Numbered from the stretch's first letter, positions 1 through 7,767 are shown. The stretch is 16,852 bases of DNA from DATJUC01 sp035502675 (GCA_035502675.1 DATJUC010000011.1:1-16852); one strand, 5' to 3'. A program made the numbers and translations. The notes: generated from the letters alone by a model not told the origin.

Positions 1-2
1 AG

Positions 3-923
3 ATCTTCCATTTTTCGCGGTATCTCTCGGTGCCGATCGCGCTGGTCGTCGTTTTTCTGTTCGTCCTGCGTTTTCCGAACAAGGTCGTCGAGCGCGTCTT
101 CGTCGTGCTCTCGCTGATCTATCTGACGTACATCGCGTCGGCGGTGCTGGCGCATCCCAACTGGGGCGACGTCGCGCGCGGCACCCTGATTCCAACCTTC
201 GATTTCAAGCGGGCCGGCTGGCTGGCGGCGGTGGTCGGGGTCATCGGCACGACGATCTCGCCGTACATGCAGTTCTTTCTGCAGTCGGCGGTCGTCGAAA
301 AGGGCTCGCGCACGGAGGATCTCCCGATGGCGCGGATCGACGTCGTCAACGGCTCGATTCTGGCGATCGCGCTGGCCGGCTTCATGATGATCGCCAACGC
401 CGCGACGATCTACATGGCCAACCGCCACGGCGCGCACCTGGCTCCGCAGGAAGCGGCCGACTTCGCGGTCGCGCTCAAGCCCCTCGCCGGCGAGCTCGCG
501 TCGGTCATCTTCGCGCTCGGGATTCTCAACGCCGGCATCTTTACGGCCACGGTACTGCCGCTCTCGACCTCGTATATCGTCTGCGAGGCGTTCGGTTTCG
601 AAGCCGCAATCGATCGCAAATTTTCCGAAGCGCCGGTCTTCTTCATCCTGTTTGCGGCCGGCTTGATCGTGGGCGCGGCGGTCGTGTTGATTCCGCACCT
701 GCCGCTCCTGCAAATGATCCTCTTCGCCCAAGTGCTCGAAGGGATTATTTTGCCGTTCGAACTCGTGCTGATGCTGGTCATCGTCAACCGGAAGAGCATC
801 ATGGGAGAGCACGTCAACTCGCCGGTCGGCAACGCCATCGGCTGGACGACCGTCGTCGTGGTCGGCGTGCTCTCGATCGTCTACGTTGCGGGCACCTTCT
901 ATCCGCCGCTGCTCGGCGGCTAG
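3..923 (+). CDS. Nramp-family divalent metal transporter, 5'-truncated by window edge
   Basis: Integral membrane transporter of the Nramp fold, moving divalent metal ions across the cytoplasmic membrane, probably with protons. The reading frame is open from the first bases of the window (IFHFSRYLSV...), so the true start and the first helices, including the TM1 metal-binding DPG motif, lie upstream. About 307 residues are visible against roughly 400-450 for the family, with about eight hydrophobic segments. The TM6 signature reads GTTISPYMQFFLQS. In canonical Mn/Fe transporters (MntH type) this region reads ATVMPH...LHS, and the Met is a metal ligand. Here Met is Ser and His is Tyr, so the protein belongs to the divergent Nramp-related branch, some members of which carry Mg2+. 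The substrate is therefore uncertain. The gene ends convergently against the diguanylate cyclase gene. Confidence 0.85.
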   Translation: MFHFSRYLSVPIALVVVFLFVLRFPNKVVERVFVVLSLIYLTYIASAVLAHPNWGDVARGTLIPTFDFKRAGWLAAVVGVIGTTISPYMQFFLQSAVVEKGSRTEDLPMARIDVVNGSILAIALAGFMMIANAATIYMANRHGAHLAPQEAADFAVALKPLAGELASVIFALGILNAGIFTATVLPLSTSYIVCEAFGFEAAIDRKFSEAPVFFILFAAGLIVGAAVVLIPHLPLLQMILFAQVLEGIILPFELVLMLVIVNRKSIMGEHVNSPVGNAIGWTTVVVVGVLSIVYVAGTFYPPLLGG

Positions 924-936
924 CGGCGCCGCTAGC
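919..936. repeat. Perfect 18-bp palindrome holding both convergent stop codons
   Basis: GCTAGCGGCGCCGCTAGC is its own reverse complement. The TAG of the transporter gene (921-923) and the TAG of the cyclase gene (minus strand, 934-932) both lie inside it, and the genes are 8 nt apart. As RNA it can fold into a short GC-rich hairpin in either direction. No T-run follows on either side, so it does not look like a classic intrinsic terminator, although it may contribute to bidirectional 3'-end formation. Confidence 0.6.
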
Positions 937-2698
937 GCTTGAACCCGGCGCGGGCGTTTTCCTGATCGGCGAAATGCCAGCGGTTGCGTCCCTCCCGCTT
1001 GGCGCGGTATAGGGCCGCGTCGGCGGCTTCCATCAGACCCTCGACGTCGGCCGCGTCCGACGGAAACATCGCAATGCCGATGCTGGCGCGCACGTCGTGG
1101 GGGACGCCGTTGATGAGCACCGGCTCCTGCAGCGCGTTGCTGATCTTGCGCGCCAGGTCGGCGGAATCGGAGGGCCCGTCGACGACCGGCTCGAGAATGA
1201 CGAACTCGTCGCCGCCGAACCGCGCGACCGTGTCGCTCTCCCGAAGCGTCGAGCGGAGACGGCGCGCGACGGCCTTGAGCACTTCGTCGCCGACGTGATG
1301 GCCGAATCCGTCGTTGATTGCCTTGAAGCGGTCCAAGTCGAGATACATCACCGCGAAGCCGCGATTGTAGCGGCGCGCCGTCGCAATCGTATTCCCGATC
1401 CGATCCTCGAAGAGAACGCGATTGGGCAAGCCGGTCAGCGAATCGGTGAATGCCAGTTGCTCGATGTGCTGGCTGTGCTCGGAGCGCTCGAGCGCCGACG
1501 AGACGAAGAGTCCCATCAGGTTGATCAGATCGGCGTCGCGCTGTTCGATGGGCTCGCGCGGCTTCCACGACGCAAACACCAAGGCTCCGAAGATGCGCGC
1601 CCCGGCGCTCAGTCGCAGCGCGATGAGACTTCCCCACGGCGCCATGCTTCGCGCCGGATCGCTGCGCCACGGTTCGACGCCGGTGTCCGGCACGACGAGC
1701 ATCTCGCTGCGAGCGAAGACGTGACGCGAGAACGACGCCGCCATCGGATAGCCGGTCCCTTTGGTGATGGGCGAGCCTTCGCCGACCGAGTTGCGAATGA
1801 CGATCCGCTCGCCTTCGAACCGCGCGACGTAGCCGGCGTCGAATCCGAAGAGCTCGAGGCCGAGCATGAGCGCCGCATCGATCTGGTCGTCGATCGCGCC
1901 GCCGCGCGCCGCGGCGACGAGATACAGCCGGCTAATCCGCCCGCTCTGCGTGGCGATGGCGCGCTCGGCCCGGCGCTGAGCCGTGACGTTCTTGAAGATG
2001 GCGTAAACGCCGGAGATCGCATCGCGCGTGTGCAGCGGCACCAATTTGAGCTGCACGTCGATGCGATTGCCGAGCCGGTCGAGCAGCAGCGAGTCGTGTT
2101 CGGCGGCTTCGCCGCGCATCGCCGCATAGAAGGCGGCCTCGGCGTCGCGACGGCATTCGGGCGCGATCAGATCCTCCCAGCTGCGCCCGACCAGCTTCTC
2201 GGTATAGAACCCGGTCTCGCCCTCGAAGGCCACGTTGACGCGCGAGATCGTGCCGTTGCCCTTGAGTTCGATGATGCCGTCCGGATGGTATTCGAAGAGC
2301 GAACGAAAGCGCTGTTGATTCGCGCCTAACGATTCTTCGGCCGCCTTGAGCGCGGCGATGTCGTGCGCCTGAAGAAAGACTCCGGCAACGGCGCCCTCGA
2401 GCCGCGCGGGAAAGACGTAACACTCGATCGGCACGGCGGCTCCGTCCCGGTGGCGCGCGCAGGATTCGAAGTGATCGGTTCCGCCGGCGGTGGCGGTACG
2501 CATCGCCAGCTCGATCCGTTCGGAGTCCGCCTCGGGAACGAACTCGCGGTAGTGCGAGCTGGCCAGGTCGTCCCTGGCGGCACCGACGAGGACGCCGGCG
2601 GCCTCGTTGGCGGCCACGACGCATCCATGCAGGTCGTAGAGCACCACCGCATCGGGAGTCTCTTCGTAGAGCGAGGTCAGGATCTCGCGAAGCTGCAT
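932..2698 (-). CDS. PAS-PAS-GAF-GGDEF diguanylate cyclase
   Basis: Predicted cytoplasmic sensor enzyme making cyclic di-GMP from two GTP. The 588 residues comprise a first PAS domain (about 5-120), a second PAS (about 126-245, FRSLFEYHPDGII...), a GAF domain (about 255-405) and a C-terminal GGDEF domain (about 415-575). The active site is intact: DSLTGLPNR at 419, LDLDRFK near 435, and RFGGDEF with GGDEF at 495-499. An inhibitory I-site RESD (486-489) sits five residues before GGDEF, so product feedback inhibition is expected. No EAL domain, signal peptide or membrane helix is visible, so the signal is probably intracellular (small ligand, redox or gas). ATG at 2698 is chosen because PAS homology begins within a few residues; the upstream GAAG is only a weak ribosome binding site. 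The gene is divergent from the PucR-type gene (67-bp gap). The ligand is unknown. Confidence 0.92.
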   Translation of the reverse strand: MQLREILTSLYEETPDAVVLYDLHGCVVAANEAAGVLVGAARDDLASSHYREFVPEADSERIELAMRTATAGGTDHFESCARHRDGAAVPIECYVFPARLEGAVAGVFLQAHDIAALKAAEESLGANQQRFRSLFEYHPDGIIELKGNGTISRVNVAFEGETGFYTEKLVGRSWEDLIAPECRRDAEAAFYAAMRGEAAEHDSLLLDRLGNRIDVQLKLVPLHTRDAISGVYAIFKNVTAQRRAERAIATQSGRISRLYLVAAARGGAIDDQIDAALMLGLELFGFDAGYVARFEGERIVIRNSVGEGSPITKGTGYPMAASFSRHVFARSEMLVVPDTGVEPWRSDPARSMAPWGSLIALRLSAGARIFGALVFASWKPREPIEQRDADLINLMGLFVSSALERSEHSQHIEQLAFTDSLTGLPNRVLFEDRIGNTIATARRYNRGFAVMYLDLDRFKAINDGFGHHVGDEVLKAVARRLRSTLRESDTVARFGGDEFVILEPVVDGPSDSADLARKISNALQEPVLINGVPHDVRASIGIAMFPSDAADVEGLMEAADAALYRAKREGRNRWHFADQENARAGFKR

Positions 2699-2710
2699 AT
2701 CTTCGTCTTC

Positions 2711-2731
2711 GGCAGCCGGGCAAGCGCTGCC
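2711..2731. promoter_or_regulatory. Short inverted repeat in divergent promoter region
   Basis: GGCAGC (2711-2716) and GCTGCC (2726-2731) form a 6-bp inverted repeat with a 9-nt spacer in the 67-bp region between the divergent cyclase and PucR-type genes. It could be an operator for the PucR-family protein or another dimeric regulator. In such GC-rich DNA a 6-bp repeat may be chance. No clear -10/-35 pair is visible beside it. Confidence 0.25.
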
Positions 2732-2765
2732 AAGAAGCCCCGCTTTCTTCGCCGAACCACGCAGG

Positions 2766-3905
2766 ATGACTCCCGAACGGATCGTCGAGTTCGCCGAAGG
2801 TCTGGCCGGGATTGCCGCGACCGGCGGCGGCGCTACGGCGCTGGCTGCCTACCTCTCCGAGCAGACCGGGTGCCGCGTCCTGGTCGAAGACGCGGCCTGG
2901 CGCCGTCTTGCGGGGGCCGGCGGCGGCAACGGTCCGTCCTCGGGGCGAGAGATCGTCGAGACCGGCGCCCCCGGAACCGCCATTCGCCTGATGGCCGGGG
3001 CCGCGCACGTCGGCTGGTTGTCGCTCTTCGACGGCGCGCCGGCAAACGGCGCCGCTTCCGAACTTCCGGCACGGCTGGCAGCTGCCGCGATTGCGGTGGA
3101 ACTCGCGCGCGAGACGGGTGGGAACCGCGGGCGCCGGCGATCGTTTTGGGAGCGAACGCTTTCGGGCGCGTATCACGATGCGGCCGCAGCCCGCGAGGAC
3201 GCCGCGGCTTGCGGCATCGCGACCGCAGCGGGATACGTGGCGATCGCGCTCGAGCGCGAAGCCGGCGACGCTCCCGCAGGCGATCTCACCGAGCTGCGAA
3301 CCATCGCCGCCGAGACGTTTCGCACCGGCGACGCCGATCTCGGTACCTACGAACGCGGCGCGACCTTACTGGTGTTCGTTCCGGCGGCCCGCGAGATCGA
3401 CGCCAGCAACGCCCGCACCGCCGCAACCCTGTTGCCGAAAAACGCCGCGAAGCGCACGGCGCCGGCGCGGATCTCGGGCGGCGTCGGAACCGTCCAGCCG
3501 CTGTTGACATTGGCGGCCAGCGCGCACCACGCCGAAGCCGCGCTGGCGATCGGGCGGCGCGTGTTCGGACCCGGACGCGTCGTCGCGTACGCCGACCTGG
3601 GCGCCTATCCGATGCTCTACGAAGGCGCCGGCGTCGCCGACCTCGAGCAGTTCGCGCGACGGGAGCTGGCCCCGCTGCGCGCCTACGACGAGAAGCATCA
3701 AACCGAGCTGGAGCGAACGCTCCGCATTTACTTCGCGACCGGGCAGAACGTCAAGACGGCTGCCGCGGAACTCAACGTCCACCGGCACACCGTGTTCTAC
3801 CGGCTCAGGCAGATCGCCGAGCTCTGCTCGCGATCGCTGGAAAGCCCCCACGACCAGCTCACTCTTCGTTTGGCGGTAGCGATCGATGCACTCCACTCCT
3901 CCTGA
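2766..3905 (+). CDS. PucR/CdaR-family transcriptional regulator
   Basis: DNA-binding regulator of 379 residues. The C-terminal 66 residues (314-379) are the PucR-type helix-turn-helix: a helix ELERTLRIYFATGQNV, then KTAAAELNVHRHTVFYRLRQI, the family's hallmark NxxxTA..L.vHRnTv.YRL pattern. The centre (about 120-310) has the size and position of the GGDEF-like fold found in CdaR/PucR proteins, without a GGDEF motif. The N-terminal 110 residues look like a small sensory domain of GAF/PAS type. Family members usually activate nearby catabolic or nitrogen genes in response to a metabolite. The next gene, a glutamine-synthetase-family enzyme, starts inside this one (20-nt overlap, 3886-3905), so the two are co-translated and the enzyme is the likely target or partner. 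The ATG at 2766 has only an adjacent AGG and no well-spaced ribosome binding site. Confidence 0.85.
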   Translation: MTPERIVEFAEGLAGIAATGGGATALAAYLSEQTGCRVLVEDAAWRRLAGAGGGNGPSSGREIVETGAPGTAIRLMAGAAHVGWLSLFDGAPANGAASELPARLAAAAIAVELARETGGNRGRRRSFWERTLSGAYHDAAAAREDAAACGIATAAGYVAIALEREAGDAPAGDLTELRTIAAETFRTGDADLGTYERGATLLVFVPAAREIDASNARTAATLLPKNAAKRTAPARISGGVGTVQPLLTLAASAHHAEAALAIGRRVFGPGRVVAYADLGAYPMLYEGAGVADLEQFARRELAPLRAYDEKHQTELERTLRIYFATGQNVKTAAAELNVHRHTVFYRLRQIAELCSRSLESPHDQLTLRLAVAIDALHSS

Positions 3906-5205
3906 AGGCGGCCGGCGCGCATCCGGCAAGCGCGACGTCCTCAAGCTGGCCCGCGACGCGGGCGTGCGCTTCGTGCGGCTCGTCTTTGCCGACATCTTCG
4001 GCGTCAGCAAGAACGTCTCGATTCCGGTCGAGGAGCTCGAACACGCCTTGGAAGGGCGCGTGACGTTCGACGGCGGCTCGATCGACGGGTTCGTGCGCGG
4101 CGAAGAGCTCGACATGCTGCTGGTTCCCGACCCATCGACGTTCGCGATCTATCCGTGGCAGTCGGCCGGCGACGCGCGCGAAGCGCGGCTGATCTGCGAC
4201 GTCGCGATGCCGGACGGTTCGCCGTTCGAAGGCTGTCCCCGCACGACGCTCCGGCGCGCGCTGGAAAGCGCCGGCGCTCTGCGCGGGGTGAAGGTCGGGC
4301 TCGAAATCGAGTTCTACCTGTTCGACCAATCGTCGACCGGCGAGACCTCGACGCGAACGCAGGACGTCGGATCGTATTTCGACTTCTCGGCGAACGATCG
4401 TGGCGAGGAGGCCCGCAACGCGATGGTCGCCGCCCTTTCAGCGATGGGCGTTCGCGTCGCCTCGGCGCATCACGAGCACGGAGCCGGTCAGCACGAGATC
4501 GACCTCGCGCACGACGATCCGCTCGCCGCGGCGGATCGCGCACTGACGCTGCGCACGATTGCCAAGCACGTCGCGGCGGCATACGGGTTGGAGGCGACCT
4601 TCATGCCCAAGCCGTGCGAAGACCGGGCCGGCAGCGGACTGCACGTCGACTTTCAACTCGACGCCGGATCCGACGAAGAGACGGCGCTCTACGTAGCCGG
4701 CGGCTTGCTCGCACACGCTCCGGCGCTGACCGCGGTGTGCAATCCGACGGTGAATTCGTACAAGCGGCTGGTGGCGGCGTGGGACGCACCGATTTACGCC
4801 GTTTGGTCGCATCGCAGCGCCAACGCGTTGGTCCGCGTGCCGCCGGGACAGCCCGTCGCGCGCGTCGAGATGCGCAGTCCCGACCCGGCGTGCAACCCCT
4901 ATCTGGCGCTGGCGGTTCTGCTCGGCGCCGCGGCCGACGGCGTCGCACGCGCAATACTGCCGGGGCCGGCGCTCGTGGGCTCGACCTACGATCTCACCGA
5001 GCACGATCGCCGCGAGCGCGACATCCGAACTTTGCCGAAATCGCTCCGCCAAGCGATCTCCGAGCTCGACGGAGATCCGGTCGTGCGCGCGGCGCTGGGC
5101 GACCATCTCTACCACGCCTTCCGCGACGCCAAGCTGGCCGAATACGAACGCTACCGGCGAGCGGTGCATCCGTGGGAGGTCGACGCGTACCTGCGGCTCT
5201 ACTGA
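3886..5205 (+). CDS. Glutamine synthetase family (GSI-like) enzyme with atypical active site
   Basis: ATP-dependent glutamate ligase fold, 439 residues, full length for the GSI-alpha (Bacillus GlnA) type. It has FDGGSIDGFVR (61-71, where Arg71 matches B. subtilis GlnA Arg62 of glutamine feedback), EIEFYLF (Glu140/Glu142), HHEHGAGQHEID (Glu197, Glu204), FMPKP, GSGLH (His253), NPTVNSYKRL and RVEMRSPDPACNPYLAL. No adenylylation loop Tyr motif is seen. Several usually invariant positions differ. The flap Glu of GYEAP is Asp300 (AWDAP), the Arg of the N-R-S motif is Ala312 (RSANALVR), and VAPGQHE reads HGAGQHE. The reaction may still be glutamine synthesis, but a gamma-glutamyl-amine ligase or another paralogue role is plausible. 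The start lies inside the PucR-type gene, giving translational coupling. The 3' end overlaps the opposing kinase gene by 7 nt. The symbol glnA is withheld because of the substitutions. Confidence 0.85.
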   Translation: MHSTPPEGGRRASGKRDVLKLARDAGVRFVRLVFADIFGVSKNVSIPVEELEHALEGRVTFDGGSIDGFVRGEELDMLLVPDPSTFAIYPWQSAGDAREARLICDVAMPDGSPFEGCPRTTLRRALESAGALRGVKVGLEIEFYLFDQSSTGETSTRTQDVGSYFDFSANDRGEEARNAMVAALSAMGVRVASAHHEHGAGQHEIDLAHDDPLAAADRALTLRTIAKHVAAAYGLEATFMPKPCEDRAGSGLHVDFQLDAGSDEETALYVAGGLLAHAPALTAVCNPTVNSYKRLVAAWDAPIYAVWSHRSANALVRVPPGQPVARVEMRSPDPACNPYLALAVLLGAAADGVARAILPGPALVGSTYDLTEHDRRERDIRTLPKSLRQAISELDGDPVVRAALGDHLYHAFRDAKLAEYERYRRAVHPWEVDAYLRLY

Positions 5206-6296
5206 GCGGCGGCCGGCTCGACGGCGCGCAGCAAATCGGCAACCAAAAACGGCAGCTGCAGCGTTTCGTCCCAATCCGGGCCCGAAACCGCTCCCAATCC
5301 GACGACGCGAATCGGTCCGGACGGCGCGAACCGCCGCACCTCCTCGGCGCCGGCAACGGCCGGATCGAGTAAAACGACGTCGCCGCCCCGCAAGTCCCCG
5401 AGGTGAGCCAGGTCGTCGAGCGCGGTACATTCGCGGACGCGGTAGCCGCGCGTGCGCAGCTCGTATGCGGCGAACCGCCGCAACGCGGCGTCGCTCGTGA
5501 CGATCGAGACGCGCATCGGCCGCTGCACGTTCGTGGCGTCCGCCGACGGCAGCGTTACGGTAAAGGTGCTGCCGCGGTCGAGCCGGCTTTCCACCTCGAT
5601 GCGCCCCCGGTGGCGTTCGACGATGGTCTTGACGATGAACAACCCGATGCCGGTTCCCGCAATCTTCGCCTTACGCGCGTTGGTGCCGCGAACGAATCGC
5701 CCGAACAGCCGCTGCAGGTCTTCCGGCGAAATGCCGATTCCGCGATCGCTGACGCGTACGCGAAACTCTTCACCCTGCGCCTCGATCCCGACCTCGATCG
5801 GCTTGTCGGCGGCCGAGTATTTGATCGCGTTGCTCAACAGGTTGTCGAAGACTTGCCGCAGGCGCTCGGCGTCGCCGCGGACGTAGGCGTGCTTGAGGGC
5901 CGTCGAAACCGCGACGTTGCGTTCCGCAACGTGCGAGGCCACGACTTGTGCGACCAGATCGACGAGGTCGACGCGATCGTCGGCAATCTCCAATTCGCCG
6001 TGCTCGACGCGCGAAAGCGCGAGCACGTCGTCGGCCAGCGTCGCCAAGCGCTGCGCGTTCATGCGAATCGTGTGCGCGGCATCGGTCGCAGCGGCGCCTT
6101 CGAGATAGCCTTCTTCCAGCAGCTCCGCGAAGCCGGCAATCGACGTGAGCGGACCTTTGATGTCGTGTGCGAGGACGGCGATCAAATCGTTCTTGAGCGC
6201 ATTGAGCTGCAGCACGCTGGCGCGCTGCCGCTCGAGCTCCTCGATGCTCGCCGCCAACCGCTCCGCCAGACGTCCGTCTTCGCGCGATGGGCTCAC
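5199..6296 (-). CDS. Soluble histidine kinase with degenerate C-terminal receiver domain
   Basis: Cytoplasmic sensor-type kinase of 365 residues from GTG at 6296. A short coiled-coil-like N-terminus (about 1-35) leads to HisKA with the H-box LAHDIKGPLTS (His44). The HATPase domain has LLSNAIKYS (Asn156), SDRGIGIS, LFGRFVRG and GTGIGLFIVK, all intact. A C-terminal module (about 261-360) has the receiver fold pattern with VVLLDP (Asp311), but the acidic pair is reduced to SD, the Thr/Ser position is Gly335 and the conserved Lys is Leu348, so it probably cannot be phosphorylated normally. No separate sensor domain or membrane helix is present. The start is chosen because GTG at 6296 overlaps the decarboxylase stop as GTGA; an upstream GTG at 6335 would add 13 Gly/Ala-rich residues. 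It is co-transcribed with, and coupled to, the decarboxylase gene. No partner response regulator is adjacent. Confidence 0.85.
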   Translation of the reverse strand: MSPSREDGRLAERLAASIEELERQRASVLQLNALKNDLIAVLAHDIKGPLTSIAGFAELLEEGYLEGAAATDAAHTIRMNAQRLATLADDVLALSRVEHGELEIADDRVDLVDLVAQVVASHVAERNVAVSTALKHAYVRGDAERLRQVFDNLLSNAIKYSAADKPIEVGIEAQGEEFRVRVSDRGIGISPEDLQRLFGRFVRGTNARKAKIAGTGIGLFIVKTIVERHRGRIEVESRLDRGSTFTVTLPSADATNVQRPMRVSIVTSDAALRRFAAYELRTRGYRVRECTALDDLAHLGDLRGGDVVLLDPAVAGAEEVRRFAPSGPIRVVGLGAVSGPDWDETLQLPFLVADLLRAVEPAAAQ

Positions 6297-7714
6297 GCCG
6301 CCACCACCGCCGCCTGCCGGCGCAGCACGTCCCACGCGCGTTCCACGTCGGCGCGCGTGGTTCGCAGGTTTCCGATCGCCATGCGGATCGCGTAGCGGCC
6401 GTCGATCTTGGTGTGCGAGACGAAGATTTCTCCGGTCGCGTTGACCGCATGCATCAAGGCAGCGTTGCGCGCCTCGAGCGCGGCTTCGTCGAGACCGCCC
6501 GGATTCCAGCGGAAACAGACGACCGAGAGCGGATGCGGCGCGAGGACTTCCCAGTCGGGTTCGTCACGAACCCACGCCGCAAAGCTTTGCGCGAGTTCGA
6601 CGTGCCCGCGCAGGCGTTCTCGAATGCCTTCGGCGCCGAAGTAGCGCAGCACGAACCACAGTTTGAGGGCGCGAAATCTCCGGCCGAGCTGCAAGCCGTA
6701 GTCCATGTAGCTGACGGTCTCGCGCTCGGGAGCGGTGAGAAACTCGGGCAGCAGCGCAAACGCGCGCCGCACCGTCGCCTCGTCCTTGACGAACAGCACC
6801 GAGAGATCCATCGGAACGAACAGCCACTTATGCGGATTGACGACCAGCGAGTCGGCTCGATCGACCCCGTCGAGAAGGTAGGCGTACTCGGGCACGATCG
6901 CGGCGGTTCCGGCGTAAGCCGCATCGACGTGCAGCCAGGTGCGGTGGCGTCGCGCGACGGCCGCGATCTGAGCTACCGGATCGATCGACGTCGTCGAGGT
7001 CGTCCCCACCGTCGCGACGATCGCACACGGGCGCAAGCCGCGGGCGAGGTCGCCCTCGACGGCCGTCTCCAGCGCGTCGGGCCGCATGCGAAAGCTCTCG
7101 TCGCACTCGACGCGCACCACGTTCTCTTGACCGATTCCCAGCGCGATCGCGGCCTTCTCGACGTGCGAGTGCGTGTGATCGGTGATGTAGACCCGCAAGC
7201 GGGGAAGGTCCCGCCCCGTCATGCCGCGCTCCCGAATGGCCAAATCGAGCGATTCGCGGGCGGCGGCCAGAGCGGTGAATCCGGCGATCGACGCGGTGTC
7301 GTAGATGATGCCGGTCCAGGAGTCCGGCAAGCCTAGCAGCCGTCCGAGCCAGCGCATCGTCACCTGCTCGAGCTCGGTTGCCGCCGGCGACGTGCGCCAC
7401 AGCATCGCCTTGACGTCGAGCGTGGCGGAGAGCGCTTCGGCGGCGACGGCGACCGGGGCCGCACTGGTAGCGAAGTACGCGAAGAACCGTGGATGGTTCC
7501 AGTGCGTCGTCGCGGGGACGACCAGGTTTTCGAAGTCGTCCATGATGCGTTCGAACGGCTCGCCGTGAAGCGGCGCCTCGGCCGGCAACGCGGCCGCCAC
7601 GTCGCCGGGGCGTACGTCGGGCATGACGCGATAATCCTGCGGACGCGCGAAATACTCGTCGATCCAACGCGCCACCCGCGCGAACTGCTCGGAGAATGCC
7701 CCCGTCTCGGTCAT
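6293..7714 (-). CDS. PLP-dependent aromatic amino-acid decarboxylase family protein (Phe in catalytic loop)
   Basis: Group II PLP decarboxylase fold, 473 residues, matching the 470-480 of aromatic L-amino acid decarboxylases. Landmarks are HPRFFAYF (74-81), DTASIAGF (139-146, phosphate cup), DHTHSHVEKA with His182 stacking on PLP, HVDAAYAG (Asp264, pyridine nitrogen) and NPHKW with the Schiff-base Lys296, followed by LGRRFRALKLWFVLRYFG. In human AADC the catalytic Tyr332 lies 29 residues after Lys303 in LDPTYL. The same spacing here gives Phe325 in LLPEFL (codon TTT, 6740-6742). In plant homologues this Tyr-to-Phe change converts decarboxylation into oxidative decarboxylation-deamination to an aldehyde. 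The ATG at 7714 is preceded by AGGGG; upstream in-frame codons add no family homology. The gene is divergent from ridA and translationally coupled to the kinase gene downstream. Substrate unknown, probably Tyr/Phe/Trp-like. Confidence 0.88.
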   Translation of the reverse strand: MTETGAFSEQFARVARWIDEYFARPQDYRVMPDVRPGDVAAALPAEAPLHGEPFERIMDDFENLVVPATTHWNHPRFFAYFATSAAPVAVAAEALSATLDVKAMLWRTSPAATELEQVTMRWLGRLLGLPDSWTGIIYDTASIAGFTALAAARESLDLAIRERGMTGRDLPRLRVYITDHTHSHVEKAAIALGIGQENVVRVECDESFRMRPDALETAVEGDLARGLRPCAIVATVGTTSTTSIDPVAQIAAVARRHRTWLHVDAAYAGTAAIVPEYAYLLDGVDRADSLVVNPHKWLFVPMDLSVLFVKDEATVRRAFALLPEFLTAPERETVSYMDYGLQLGRRFRALKLWFVLRYFGAEGIRERLRGHVELAQSFAAWVRDEPDWEVLAPHPLSVVCFRWNPGGLDEAALEARNAALMHAVNATGEIFVSHTKIDGRYAIRMAIGNLRTTRADVERAWDVLRRQAAVVAA

Positions 7715-7731
7715 GACCCCTGATGTTGGCC

Positions 7732-7767
7732 GGGCAGAGTCCGGAGCCCCGCGCATCGAACCTGCCC
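7732..7767. promoter_or_regulatory. Inverted repeat between divergent decarboxylase and ridA
   Basis: GGGCAG (7732-7737) and CTGCCC (7762-7767) are inverted in the 58-bp divergent gap, so any site here could affect both genes. AGGGG just before the decarboxylase ATG is a good ribosome binding site on the minus strand. No ribosome binding site is visible before ridA. The repeat is short and may be chance. Confidence 0.25.

Noticed and set aside
3504..3509. TTGACA hexamer inside the PucR-type gene
   Set aside because: No -10 box at 16-18 nt; lies within coding sequence with normal codon use.
2363..4063. Long plus-strand frame (566 codons) across the cyclase start, PucR-type gene and GS-like gene
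   Set aside because: It crosses three well-supported genes in other frames and is Arg-rich with no recognisable domain.
6297..6335. Upstream GTG (6335) as kinase start
   Set aside because: It adds a Gly/Ala-rich stretch that is just the decarboxylase C-terminal coding region in another frame; the GTGA overlap at 6296 is the better start.
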